Below are positions 26,381 to 35,881 of a DNA stretch of 64,000 nucleotides, piece after piece (within the stretch, counting starts at the first letter, position 1; every line of letters starts with the position of its first letter). The DNA is from an uncultured Pontibacter sp. (GTDB lineage Bacteria; Bacteroidota; Bacteroidia; Cytophagales; Hymenobacteraceae). The position numbers were made by a program, and so were the translations under genes. The stretch spans positions 186,001-250,000 of the forward strand of contig NZ_CANLZM010000005.1 of the NCBI RefSeq assembly GCF_947495565.1, in the 5' to 3' direction. The notes under the pieces were generated by a model that was given only the letters and a program-made list of their open reading frames with translations, searched no databases and was not told the DNA's origin.

Positions 26381-27620
26381 GCGCATTGGCATATTTGGTT
26401 TTGGCTGCGTAGGCCAGGGACTGCACGATGTTTTGCAGGACAACCCGCACCTGCAGGTTGCCAGAATCTGCGTACGCGACCGCGAGAAGTTACGCGCCTT
26501 GCCCAGCCACAGCTTCATTTACAACCCGCAGGAGCTGCTGCAGGATGATAGTATAGATCTGTTTGCAGAACTGATCAGTAACCCCAAAGAGGCACTGCAT
26601 ATTGTGAAGCAGACGCTGGAGGCAGGGAAAACCATTGTGTCGGCAAATAAGAAAATGATCTCGGAGAACCTGACGGAGCTGGTGGCACTGCAGCAGGAGT
26701 TTGGCGGCACGCTGCTTTATGAGGCGGCTGTGTGCGGCAGCATCCCGATTTTGCGCACACTGGAGGCATACTATAGCAATGAGCCGCTGCAGGAGGTAAG
26801 CGGAATTCTTAATGGCTCTTCTAATTTTATACTTAGCAAGCTGGATAGCGAGGGTGTTTCCTATAACGAGGCGCTGGCTCAGGCTCAGGCACTTGGTTTC
26901 GCGGAGGCTGACCCGACATTGGATGTAGGTGGGTATGATGCGCTGCACAAAATAAGCCTGATCGCCGCACATGCCTTCGGGGCAGTAATTAAACCGGAGC
27001 AGGTGCTGCGTTGCGGTATTCAGCATATCTCTAAGCAGGATGTGGCGCTGGCGCAGTCGTTGGGCGCTCGTATCAGGTTAGTGGCATCCGCCAAACTCAA
27101 CAAAAATAACAAACTGGAGCTGCAGGTGCTGCCGACTTTAGTGTTCCCGGACTCTGAGCTATACTTTGTGGAGGCGGAATTTAACGGAGTGCAACTGCAG
27201 GCAAAGTATGCCGGTAACCAATTTCTGAAAGGGCGGGGCGCTGGCAGCCACCCGACTGGCTCTGCTGTTTGGGCCGATGTATCGGCGGCGTTGGATGGCT
27301 ATAAGTATAACTACCCCAAATTCAGGTATAACGATGAGGAGCAACTAAGGTCTGTACCGCTGGAGGAGGACGACGAACTGAAAATATACTTGCGCACAAC
27401 TATGCCAGAGTTTTTGCCGCAACTGCCATGGCGGGAGCTGGCTACATTCGGCTCGGATGCAAAAGTCTGTCAGTTGGTAGGCACAATATCGCGTAAAGAC
27501 CTGCTGCTATACTTGCCAGCCCTTAAACAGACGATTGCTTTTATAGCACAGCTGCCATCAAACGTGTCGGCGGAGCAGTTTATAAACGCTTCTTATACCT
27601 TACTTGAGGAGGCGGCTTAG
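26361..27620 (+). CDS. hom: Homoserine dehydrogenase
   Basis: A 419-residue monofunctional enzyme reducing aspartate semialdehyde to homoserine. The nucleotide-binding start is RIGIFGFGCVGQGLHDVL. The catalytic region shows VSANKKMISENL, YEAAVCGSIPILRTLE near residue 125, GILNGSSNFILSKL and EADPTLDVGGYDALHK. A C-terminal part after 330 replaces a classic ACT domain and is shorter. It lies inside the methionine operon, so this copy probably feeds methionine rather than threonine. The separate aspartate kinase at 29716-31050 supplies the upstream step. Confidence 0.92.
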   Translation: MKNKSTKRIGIFGFGCVGQGLHDVLQDNPHLQVARICVRDREKLRALPSHSFIYNPQELLQDDSIDLFAELISNPKEALHIVKQTLEAGKTIVSANKKMISENLTELVALQQEFGGTLLYEAAVCGSIPILRTLEAYYSNEPLQEVSGILNGSSNFILSKLDSEGVSYNEALAQAQALGFAEADPTLDVGGYDALHKISLIAAHAFGAVIKPEQVLRCGIQHISKQDVALAQSLGARIRLVASAKLNKNNKLELQVLPTLVFPDSELYFVEAEFNGVQLQAKYAGNQFLKGRGAGSHPTGSAVWADVSAALDGYKYNYPKFRYNDEEQLRSVPLEEDDELKIYLRTTMPEFLPQLPWRELATFGSDAKVCQLVGTISRKDLLLYLPALKQTIAFIAQLPSNVSAEQFINASYTLLEEAA

Positions 27621-27792
27621 AATGTTTGGGAATTGTACTATATTTTAGGAATAGCTTATTTGTGAGTCCTAAAGCCGTATATATAGATATAGTAATTATA
27701 CTATGTTAATTTTAAATTAATTAATTTGCAGCTATAATCAAAGTCTTACCGTACAAATAATCAACTTGTTATTGATTTAAATTTGTACCAAG

Positions 27793-28509
27793 ATGAGAAA
27801 AATAGCTATACCCTTTTTCACCTTCTTGATGGTAGCCCTGGTGCTGTCGTCTTGCAGAAATGATGGGGCAACTCCCATCCGAAATATAAAAGCTGGCCCT
27901 ACGCTGCTAAGAGCGCAAGCTGGCAACGGCTCTTGTATAAACCATACTTACTTTTATAACAACGAGCAGAAGAACCTGGGCAGTGTTTTCACGAAGCAGA
28001 TTTTGGTATCCTTTGCCGCCGGCTTAAGTGCAGCAGAAGAGGCTGAAGCAGTAGCCGCTTATGGTTTTGTGAAAGGCGAAAACGGACAAATCAGCTCAAA
28101 CTCGGCTTTGCTGCATAACATTGAGCTGGTAGACGGCTTAAATTGTAAGCAGGTAGAAAAGGCAATGGAGCTGTTGGCGCAAGATCCGGCTATAACGTAC
28201 GTTGCACCATATTTTATGAATGGCGACGGGCTGTTGGGTATTAGCAATGAGGCGATTGTTACGGTGCAGGAGGGAAGCAGTGATGTGTTGGCCTCACTCG
28301 CCGCTGATTACCAGGCGGAAGTGCTGATGCCGCTGAGCGGGCAAACTTACTTGCTGCGTGTAGATAAAAACTCTTCCGGAAATGCACTGGAACTAGCAAA
28401 CTATCTGAAAAGCAAGGACGGAATCGCACATGCAGAGCCTGACTTTATTGTATCGGCAGAGGTGCCGGTGGCAAGCAAGAAAAGAGGTGCCAACGGGGCT
28501 TCGCGTTAA
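27793..28509 (+). CDS. Lipoprotein resembling a subtilase prodomain, without a protease
   Basis: A 238-residue lipoprotein (lipobox VLSSC, Cys at 21). Residues 60-150 carry ILVSFAAGLSAAEEAEAVAAYG and DPAITYVAPYF. A second similar unit ends in KSKDGIAHAEPDFIVSAEVP. The pattern 'V-x-Y-A-E-P-x-Y/F' is typical of fervidolysin-type or inhibitor-I9-like prodomains of subtilases. Two such units appear in tandem, and no peptidase domain follows, because a terminator begins 7 bases after the stop. It may be a free-standing protease inhibitor or chaperone. The family assignment is by motif only. Confidence 0.65.
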   Translation: MRKIAIPFFTFLMVALVLSSCRNDGATPIRNIKAGPTLLRAQAGNGSCINHTYFYNNEQKNLGSVFTKQILVSFAAGLSAAEEAEAVAAYGFVKGENGQISSNSALLHNIELVDGLNCKQVEKAMELLAQDPAITYVAPYFMNGDGLLGISNEAIVTVQEGSSDVLASLAADYQAEVLMPLSGQTYLLRVDKNSSGNALELANYLKSKDGIAHAEPDFIVSAEVPVASKKRGANGASR

Positions 28510-28515
28510 GTCCCG

Positions 28516-28568
28516 GTAAGTATAAAAAAGCCGCTTCTACTGCAGCAGAAGCGGCTTTTTATACTTAC
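28516..28568. terminator. Bidirectional terminator with AAGTATAA words in both arms
   Basis: Arms 28516-28538 and 28547-28568 pair through AGAAGCGGC and A/T runs, with one extra A in the left arm. AAGTATAA (28518) and TTATACTT (28559) form the outer ends. It lies between convergent genes and serves both. Confidence 0.88.
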
Positions 28569-28580
28569 AATATCAGGCAG

Positions 28581-29723
28581 CTATACGTAAAGCGCCTTTG
28601 CTTTGTCGCGCAGGTTATAGGCAGACGCCATTACCTCGCCGTATGCTCCGGCAGTTCTGATCGCGATCAGGTCGCCACGGTTGGTCTCAGGCAGCATAAC
28701 CGCTTTGCCAAAGCAGTCGCTCGACTCACAGATTGGCCCTACCACATCGTAACGCACTTCCGGTTTCTGGCTTGTCAGGTTCTCAATTTTGTGATAAGAC
28801 TGATACAGTGCCGGACGTATCAACTCGGTCATGCCGGCATCTAGAATGGCAAAGTTTGTGGTAACTCCATTCTTGATGTAAAGCACTCTTGAGATAAGCG
28901 TACCGCATTGCGCCACCAGCGACCGGCCCAGTTCGAAATGCACCTGCTGCCCTGGCCGTAGCTCCAGAAACTGATTAAAAAGCCCGAAGTAAGCGGCAAA
29001 GTCAGGTATAGGCGTTTCGTCTGGGTTGTAGTAATCCACGCCCAGGCCACCGCCTACGTTTAAATGCTCCAACTTAATGTTATGCGCCAAGAACCATTCC
29101 TGAAACTCGTTTACGCGCGTGCACAGGTTCTTAAATACAGTCAGGTCTGTTATCTGCGACCCAATATGGAAATGGATGCCGATCAGCTCCACATGTTTCA
29201 GTTGCTGCAGCAGCTCCAATACACTGTCCAGCTCCCAGGAGTTGATACCGAACTTATTTTCTTCCAGACCAGTGGTGATATACTTATGTGTGTTGGCATT
29301 TACGTTCGGATTGATACGCAACGCCACGCGGGCAACCGTGTTTTTCTTCTCCGCCAGTTCGTTTAGCACTTCCAGCTCGTGCTTCGACTCACAGTTAAAG
29401 CAGAAAATCTCCTGCTCCAACGCATAGTTTATCTCTTCATCTGATTTACCCACACCGGCAAATACCACCTCTTTCGGCGAAAAACCATTTGCGATGGCCG
29501 CTTTCACCTCGTTGCCGCTCACGCAGTCGGCCCCGAAACCGTGCTGGCGCATCTCGTCCAGAACAGGTTTGTTGGCATTGGCTTTTAAAGCGTAATGCAC
29601 ATGAAAGTTATACTTCCTAGCTTCCTGCTGTGCAGTTTGCAGCGTCTGGCGCAGCAGGTTAAGATCATATACATACAACGGAGTAGCATGTTGCTGCAGC
29701 TGCTCCGGGTTTAAATTAAGCAT
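28581..29723 (-). CDS. lysA: Diaminopimelate decarboxylase
   Basis: A 380-residue PLP enzyme that makes lysine from meso-diaminopimelate. It shows the fold-III barrel start PLYVYDLNLLRQTL, the PLP lysine in HYALKANANKPVL, GFGADCVSGNEVKAA, HFHIGSQITDL, GGGLGVDY and the substrate motif GPICESSDCFGK near the C-terminus, which holds the catalytic Cys. The start at 29723 (MLNLNPEQ) is preferred over one 10 codons upstream because it overlaps the aspartate kinase stop by 8 bases (ATGCTTAA), typical coupling. Confidence 0.93.
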   Translation of the reverse strand: MLNLNPEQLQQHATPLYVYDLNLLRQTLQTAQQEARKYNFHVHYALKANANKPVLDEMRQHGFGADCVSGNEVKAAIANGFSPKEVVFAGVGKSDEEINYALEQEIFCFNCESKHELEVLNELAEKKNTVARVALRINPNVNANTHKYITTGLEENKFGINSWELDSVLELLQQLKHVELIGIHFHIGSQITDLTVFKNLCTRVNEFQEWFLAHNIKLEHLNVGGGLGVDYYNPDETPIPDFAAYFGLFNQFLELRPGQQVHFELGRSLVAQCGTLISRVLYIKNGVTTNFAILDAGMTELIRPALYQSYHKIENLTSQKPEVRYDVVGPICESSDCFGKAVMLPETNRGDLIAIRTAGAYGEVMASAYNLRDKAKALYV

Positions 29724-31050
29724 TATGGGAGTCGTTTCTGTTAAAGATGCCATCGTTCAGTTTTGTTAAAGCCTCCACTTTGTCTGTTGTGCTTACCAGA
29801 AAGCTAATGTTGTTTTTGCTGCCGCCATAAGAAATCATGCGCAGCGGTATGTGCTGCAACGATTCGAAAATAGCCAGGCCGGAGCCGCTGCGCTCAGCTA
29901 TAAAGTCGCCTACCACGCAAATTATACTTTGGTCCTGGTCAATCTCCACCTGCCCAAACTCCTTCAGCTCCGCTACAATCTGGTCCAGGAACTTGTCGCT
30001 GTCAATCGTCAGGGACACAGCTACTTCGGAGGTTGTGATCATGTCGATAGGTGTTTTATACCTTTCAAACACTTCAAACACGCTGCGCAGGAAGCCATAA
30101 GCCAGCAGCATTCTGCCAGACTTAATTTTGATTGCGGTAATACCATCTTTGGCTGCGACAGCTTTAATCTTGCCGCCCTCGGTGTTAGCGCTAATGGTGG
30201 TTCCTCTGGCTTGAGGCTCCATGGTGTTCAGCAGCTTTACCGGAATGTTCTTCTGTTTGGCTGGCTGCACGCTGCTCGGGTGCAGAATTTTAGCACCAAA
30301 GTATGCCAGCTCCGCCGCCTCGTCAAAAGACAGTTCCGCTATCGGGTAGGTGTTCTTCACGATGCGCGGATCGTTGTTGTGCATGCCGTCAATGTCGGTC
30401 CAAATCTGGATTTCCTGGGCATCAGCTGCAGCGCCAATCAGAGAGGCAGAATAATCCGATCCGCCGCGTTTCAGGTTGTCAATCTCTCCGAACGCATTGC
30501 GGCAGATGTAGCCCTGCGTGATAAAAAGCTCCACGCCAGGGTGCTTCTCCAGCTCCCTTTGCAGTTGCTTTGCGATGTATTCATTATCAGGCTCCTCGTT
30601 TTCATCAATTTTCATGAAGTTGAGGGCTGGCAAAAGCACTGAATTCTCGCCCTGCTCCTCCAGGTAAAATTGGAAAAGCGCCGTGCTCAGCAGTTCGCCC
30701 TGCGCTAATACCGCACGCTCCTCGTGTATGGTAAAGAGGTCGAGGGTGAAAGCTGTGATATAATCGAAGTGCTGGTTAAGCAGCTCGTTTGCCTGTTTCT
30801 TTTTGTCATCGGAGGTGTAGAGTTCCTCTACCACCTGTTTATACTTATCGTGCAGCGTCTTTATCAGCGCCTTTGCTTCGTCATGTTTATTCTGGTACAG
30901 CGTTTCAGCAATCTGTACCAACGCATTTGTAGTGCCCGACATGGCCGAAAGCACCACGATTTTAGGCTCACCATTCAGGATGAGCGAGGCTACCGCCTTC
31001 ATTCTCTCAGCTGACCCCACGGAGGTACCGCCGAATTTGAGTATTTTCAT
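29716..31050 (-). CDS. lysC: Aspartate kinase
   Basis: A 444-residue monofunctional aspartokinase, the first step of the lysine, threonine and methionine branch. The N-terminus KILKFGGTSVGSAERM is the amino-acid-kinase signature. GEIDNLKRGGSDYSASLIG (in parts) lies near residue 195. Two ACT regulatory domains follow 300 (MITTSEVAVSLTID; VVGDFIAERSGSG). ACT domains normally mediate feedback inhibition, and lysine is the likely effector because lysA is coupled directly downstream. It is separate from homoserine dehydrogenase, unlike ThrA/MetL fusions. Confidence 0.93.
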   Translation of the reverse strand: MKILKFGGTSVGSAERMKAVASLILNGEPKIVVLSAMSGTTNALVQIAETLYQNKHDEAKALIKTLHDKYKQVVEELYTSDDKKKQANELLNQHFDYITAFTLDLFTIHEERAVLAQGELLSTALFQFYLEEQGENSVLLPALNFMKIDENEEPDNEYIAKQLQRELEKHPGVELFITQGYICRNAFGEIDNLKRGGSDYSASLIGAAADAQEIQIWTDIDGMHNNDPRIVKNTYPIAELSFDEAAELAYFGAKILHPSSVQPAKQKNIPVKLLNTMEPQARGTTISANTEGGKIKAVAAKDGITAIKIKSGRMLLAYGFLRSVFEVFERYKTPIDMITTSEVAVSLTIDSDKFLDQIVAELKEFGQVEIDQDQSIICVVGDFIAERSGSGLAIFESLQHIPLRMISYGGSKNNISFLVSTTDKVEALTKLNDGIFNRNDSHNA

Positions 31051-31142
31051 TCAGGTGAAAAAAATGAGTGATGTTATACTACAAAAGTAGCAAAAAATCA
31101 GCGGAATAAGATTGATAAGGTGCAAGAGGATCAGTTCAGAAC

Positions 31143-31172
31143 AAAAAAGACCGGCTAGATGGCCGGTCTTTT
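31143..31172 (-). terminator. Intrinsic terminator after the type IX-secreted protein gene
   Basis: GACCGGC and GCCGGTC form the stem with A- and T-runs on the two sides. It lies 30-60 bases downstream of the large leftward gene and ahead of lysC. Confidence 0.8.
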
Positions 31173-31202
31173 CTAATTTAACTACTACGTGTTGCAGTGA
31201 AG

Positions 31203-34200
31203 CTATTTTTTTATAACCTTGGCAGATTCATTTATATCGCCGCCTTTCAGCCGCAGAATATACATACCACTGCTTAGGCCTTTAAACGGAAGCTCTAAAG
31301 TATTGAAGCCTGGTTTAAGTTGAACAGTGCCTCTGTATACTTGCTGACCCTGCATATCAGAGAGCTCAACAATTGCCTCCGCAGCAGTTTTAGAGAATAT
31401 TTCTGCCGTTACTTGCTGATCAAACGGGTTTGGCCATACTGCAAGGTTCTGCTCTTGCGAGGTAGTTCCGTTAGCTTGTATGAACACAATATTGCTGTAG
31501 GCAAACTCACCATCAAAATCCACTTGCTTCAGGCGGTAATAAGTGGTGCCCAAAACAGGTTCATTATCTATAAATGAGTATTGCTGTGCTTGTGTTGTTG
31601 TACCCGCGCCGGCTATTGTACCGATGGCAGAGAACGATTTTCCGTCGGCGCTACGCTCCACTACAAACTCCTTGTTGTTTTCTTCGGATGCTGTCAGCCA
31701 TTTTAGCAGCACTTGCTTCTGCTGTAGCGCAGCTCTGAAGTATACTAGCTCTACTGGCAGTGGTACTACGGCTGGCTCTTCGCCATAAATAATCACTCTA
31801 AGCGGCGTAGTAGTTGAAACTCCTTTCTGATCAACTGTGAGTATACTGAAATCATATATGCCTGGTATCAACGATTGTGGTGCTGATACTCTAATATTTC
31901 CGTTCTGCAGCAGCTCTGTGCCCGGAGGGAGAAGGGTACTGTTTGCCATGCTAGCACTACTAACTCCGTTTGCTTCAGGTGGTGCCGTGGACAGTTTATC
32001 TACATCAGATGCAGTCGCCAATATATCATTCACCTTGTACTGCAATTTATACTTTGGAGGTGCTATATTATAACTTGTAGGGCAATTAATGACAACTGTT
32101 GTGCTTGCGGCCGAATTGCCGCAGTTAGGAGTTGTTACCGTCCAAGTAAAGGTATAGGATCCGGAAGTCAGACCTGTTGCGGTTGTCGAGGCACTGGTTG
32201 GAGCGGTGATGGCTGCAGTTGTATTGTCGGTAGGTTTAGAAGTAATTGTCCAAACACCTGATCCGGGAGCGGGGTTACTACCTACCAAAGATACTTGTGT
32301 AGCACAAACAGGTTGGTTATTAACTACCTCTGTTACCGAGGCCGAGGCAATTGGCCCAGCGGCACTTACCTCAAGCGATACACGGTTTGCAAGATCAACT
32401 GTGCAGCTATTGCCTGTTACCCGCACATAGTATGTAGCAGTGGCTGTTGGGGTAACAGTTCTTGAAATTGTTTGCCCGTTGCCTGTAAAAGCAGTTCCAA
32501 TTGCCATGTTATCAGATGCTCGACGGATTTGGTAACTAAATCCATCGTTATTGGTGGTTATATATATTATAGCCGAACCACCAGAGCAAGTGCGGGTGGT
32601 GCTGATTGTTACGGGTTGATCGGTACGTGGCCCGGTAACAGTATAAGTGACTTTATTCGTGTTTTCTACAGCACAGCTGGTGTTGGTTTGTGACGTGTTT
32701 ACAATCCGAATGCCATACGTTGTAGTTGCGCTAACAGAAGCTACTGTAAAGCTGATAGGTCCTGTAGTAGCCGGGCCTGTTCTTGGGTTAATGCTTCCGG
32801 AAGCAGTTGTTATCAACGCTTTTGTAGCATCATTAATTAATTCGTACCTAAAGCCAGGTTGTGCCCCACTTACTGTGATAATAGGCGATGTAGCTGCGCA
32901 GCCAGATGCAGTGCTTATAGTAACGCCATAGTTGTTTGGCGGCAGCGGGTTCACCGTCACGCTTACAGCACCTAAGTATACTTCGCAGGCTGTTCCGGTA
33001 ATTTTTCGTGCTCTTACACTAAGCGTAGTGGCAGCTGTAATTGCAGTGGATGTTAACGTAATGGTACCGCCAGTGCCAATAACAGAGTTACCTGCATCTG
33101 TATAAGTAAAGTTCGGGCTTGTACCAGTGCGGGTAACTAACCTGTATGAAACACCTTGCTCTGAGTTACTGACAGAGACAGTCGCGCTACTGCCAACACA
33201 TATAGTGGTGGCCGTTGGGCTTATTGCTGGAGCTGAAGATGGGGGAGTACAACTAACAATTACCGGTGTTGCTTTCGCACTTTCACATTGATCTGTTGCT
33301 TTGACAGTTGCTGTTACAGATGCCCCAGCAAACAATTCTAAAGGGGATATTCCTGATACAGTCCATTTACCATCAGAGCCAACTGTTACTGACGTAGGAA
33401 AAGGAGTGCCCTCTATGTAAAGCGTTATTTTAGCATTAGCAGGCCCTGTACCCGATATACTTGTTGCCCCTTCTACAATAGGTGCGTTAATTGTTAAGCT
33501 ACTTATTGGTGTTTGAGCTGTAATGGTTACAGCTTCGGAAGATAAGCTTTGAGTTTTATTTGGAGCCGTGGCCCTTGCTGTGATATTGCTACCAGCTTGA
33601 GCAGCTGTGCTTAGCGTGGCTGACCAAAATCCATTTTGATTTACAGTAGGTGTGCCTGTGGTTGATAGTGGATTACCGTTAACAAACAATTGTATGGTAG
33701 TACCAACTGGCTCAGTAGATGTGCCCGCTAAATTAATTGTTGGCCCACAGTAAGTTCCTGTTATAGTTGGAGCAGTTGTTTGTGCAGTTACTGTTCGAAC
33801 AGCTGAAGTGCTGGAACATTGATCAGGTACAAAAATACGTGTATAGACCTGCTGCCCTAAAGCCAATGGCTGCTGTAGGTTAATTGTATAGGCACCAGTA
33901 CTTGTAGCGGTAACCGAATTACCCACCTGAAGGTTGTTAGCAATTAAAGTAACTAAAGCACCGGCTACTGTAGTTCCGGTAATTTGTGTGGTAGTAGGAG
34001 TTATAGGGTTAGTAGTAAGCGTCGGTGCAGTTGTATTTCCGCCCCTGTTACAGACATAGTTTGAGCGCCCAGACTCACAGCCATTTACCGTGATAGTAGC
34101 ATAAATTTCTCCGTCTGGTATTTTATTTCCAGAAGAAGGATTAATTGTCCCGGACGAAGCATTAGCGACAGTTATCGAATTATAGAGTGTTCTGTTAATA

Positions 34201-35486
34201 CCGGTAGGAGTCGAAGTAACTTGATATAGGTTAAATGTTACACTTGGATAAACAGTAGAATTTGCAGTAGTAATAGTACTACTGCCCCGGCCATTAGCTA
34301 TTATAACACTTGGCGCAGGTGGTCTATTACATTCAGAGCTTACAGTGGTTTGGCTACAGGTAGTGCTGGATTCAGCCCTTTCACCAGCTTTAGCGCTAGC
34401 TGTTATGATGCTTCCTGCAGTAAGTGTGGCATTGTTATTCAACGTCACTGTCCAAGAAGCGCTATTATTGATACTGGTGGTACCAACAAGGCTACCTCCT
34501 GAATAAACATTTATAGTTACAGGACCAGTAGTTGCTGTTGTTGTACCACTTACTGTCCTACTTCCTGCTAGCAAAGGACCTGTGATAGTCGGGCAAGAGG
34601 TTACAAAGCCTGAGGAGTTGAGTTGACTTAAAGTGGTAGGCGGAAAAGCATTTATTAAAGCCCGCCAAGCAGCTGGTGCATCGTAGTTGTAAGCCTGAAA
34701 GTTAACACCGCCCACATCAGATACCGTACCTGTGATACCGCTTTGGGCACTGGTAATGGTTATGCCGCTCATGCGCAGTGGGGTAGAGGCTGTTATTTCT
34801 CCGTTGAAGGCTGAAATTGGAACATAAAAATCATAGAAATAATCAGTGTTACCTCCTGAAGTAGAGGCAGCAACTGCTTTTTGCGAGTATTGTGCCACGG
34901 AGCCACTGAAAATAGTAGAGCTGCCGGTTGGAGTGTGTTTTAAAATTTGCACGGCAAAGTTTGATGCCAACAAGACTTCAAATTCAAACCCAGGGTTAGT
35001 GCCTGTCCCGTCAAATTTGTTGTTACTGTCTATCAACACGCTGTACCCTTTAGAGGCAGTTGAAGCGCCACCTAAGCGTATACGAAACATCAAATTGCTG
35101 CCATTAAAATAGGCTGAGATAGGAGATCCTGTGGAAGGAGCTACAATTGGTGTGGCTGGAGGGGCTAAATCTGTGTGCCCGCCCGACGATCCGGTATTTA
35201 AGTCTCCTAATGGTTCTGTCAATAATGCCGGAAAAACCCTGTAAGGTATCTCACTAGAACTGGCTCCTTCATCTGTGCTTGTAGGGAAACCGCTTGCCGT
35301 ACGGGAAACATAGCCGTTTCCGTCAGGGTCAAGCACTTTTGCTCCGCCTGCCGTGGCAGGACTGTAAATAATGCCCGGTGTTTGTCCGAAAGCAGAAAAT
35401 GAAAGGACGGTTAAAAACAGAAGCAGTACTATACTTCTAGCACCTGAAAACGATACATAAGTAAGCGGATGTAAATTTTTATTCAT
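31203..35486 (-). CDS. Large type IX-secreted Ig-like repeat protein
   Basis: A 1427-residue cell-surface or secreted protein. A signal peptide covers about residues 15-35 (VLSFSAFGQ). The mature N-terminus (DPDGNGYVSRTASGFP) leads a beta-rich domain to about 290. Then come many Thr/Ser-rich Ig/Big-like modules to about 1190, with repeated signatures such as ITGTTVAGALVTLIAN, AGSNITARATAPN and SVTVNPLPPNNYG. After a linker, VELVYFRAALQQKQVLLKW starts a final sandwich, and the last 80 residues (AVWPNPFDQQV ... GMYILRLKGG) are a type A sorting domain for the type IX system. Probably an adhesin. No gliding gene lies nearby. Confidence 0.88.
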   Translation of the reverse strand: MNKNLHPLTYVSFSGARSIVLLLFLTVLSFSAFGQTPGIIYSPATAGGAKVLDPDGNGYVSRTASGFPTSTDEGASSSEIPYRVFPALLTEPLGDLNTGSSGGHTDLAPPATPIVAPSTGSPISAYFNGSNLMFRIRLGGASTASKGYSVLIDSNNKFDGTGTNPGFEFEVLLASNFAVQILKHTPTGSSTIFSGSVAQYSQKAVAASTSGGNTDYFYDFYVPISAFNGEITASTPLRMSGITITSAQSGITGTVSDVGGVNFQAYNYDAPAAWRALINAFPPTTLSQLNSSGFVTSCPTITGPLLAGSRTVSGTTTATTGPVTINVYSGGSLVGTTSINNSASWTVTLNNNATLTAGSIITASAKAGERAESSTTCSQTTVSSECNRPPAPSVIIANGRGSSTITTANSTVYPSVTFNLYQVTSTPTGINRTLYNSITVANASSGTINPSSGNKIPDGEIYATITVNGCESGRSNYVCNRGGNTTAPTLTTNPITPTTTQITGTTVAGALVTLIANNLQVGNSVTATSTGAYTINLQQPLALGQQVYTRIFVPDQCSSTSAVRTVTAQTTAPTITGTYCGPTINLAGTSTEPVGTTIQLFVNGNPLSTTGTPTVNQNGFWSATLSTAAQAGSNITARATAPNKTQSLSSEAVTITAQTPISSLTINAPIVEGATSISGTGPANAKITLYIEGTPFPTSVTVGSDGKWTVSGISPLELFAGASVTATVKATDQCESAKATPVIVSCTPPSSAPAISPTATTICVGSSATVSVSNSEQGVSYRLVTRTGTSPNFTYTDAGNSVIGTGGTITLTSTAITAATTLSVRARKITGTACEVYLGAVSVTVNPLPPNNYGVTISTASGCAATSPIITVSGAQPGFRYELINDATKALITTASGSINPRTGPATTGPISFTVASVSATTTYGIRIVNTSQTNTSCAVENTNKVTYTVTGPRTDQPVTISTTRTCSGGSAIIYITTNNDGFSYQIRRASDNMAIGTAFTGNGQTISRTVTPTATATYYVRVTGNSCTVDLANRVSLEVSAAGPIASASVTEVVNNQPVCATQVSLVGSNPAPGSGVWTITSKPTDNTTAAITAPTSASTTATGLTSGSYTFTWTVTTPNCGNSAASTTVVINCPTSYNIAPPKYKLQYKVNDILATASDVDKLSTAPPEANGVSSASMANSTLLPPGTELLQNGNIRVSAPQSLIPGIYDFSILTVDQKGVSTTTPLRVIIYGEEPAVVPLPVELVYFRAALQQKQVLLKWLTASEENNKEFVVERSADGKSFSAIGTIAGAGTTTQAQQYSFIDNEPVLGTTYYRLKQVDFDGEFAYSNIVFIQANGTTSQEQNLAVWPNPFDQQVTAEIFSKTAAEAIVELSDMQGQQVYRGTVQLKPGFNTLELPFKGLSSGMYILRLKGGDINESAKVIKK

Positions 35487-35881
35487 ATATATTGTTTATC
35501 TTATGTTACAGGTTTAGCAAATATTGATTGATGTTATATATAAACCAACTAGATGATGTTTATCTGAAGAAAGTCAGCAACTATAATTACAGCGAGAATA
35601 TATTGATTGTACTAAATTGAGGGGCTCACGCATAAAAATTGGTATTCAGCTACCATCAATGTTTTGCTCTACTTCAATATACTTTCCATAAAATCATGGC
35701 TAGTAATTAATTGAATCGGATTTAGAGTGGTATTGTTTCAAAATAGTGCAAATATTAATTATAGTTACTATTGAAGTAGTTGTACTGATTTATACAAAAT
35801 CAGTTACTAAAAATGTGGTAATGGTTTAATAACTGTTTGTTAAGTTTTATTGGGATTAAGCGAAAGGGAGGGGCAGAGTCA
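35487..35881. other. AT-rich spacer upstream of the type IX-secreted protein
   Basis: About 395 bases between two leftward genes, rich in A and T, with no credible reading frame. It should contain the promoter of the large secreted protein and the 3' end of the ketoacyl synthase transcript. No clear hairpin was seen. Confidence 0.5.

Noticed and set aside
29851..30642. Long plus-strand frame (263 codons) opposite the aspartate kinase
   Set aside because: It is antisense to a gene with clear kinase and ACT motifs and has no recognisable features.
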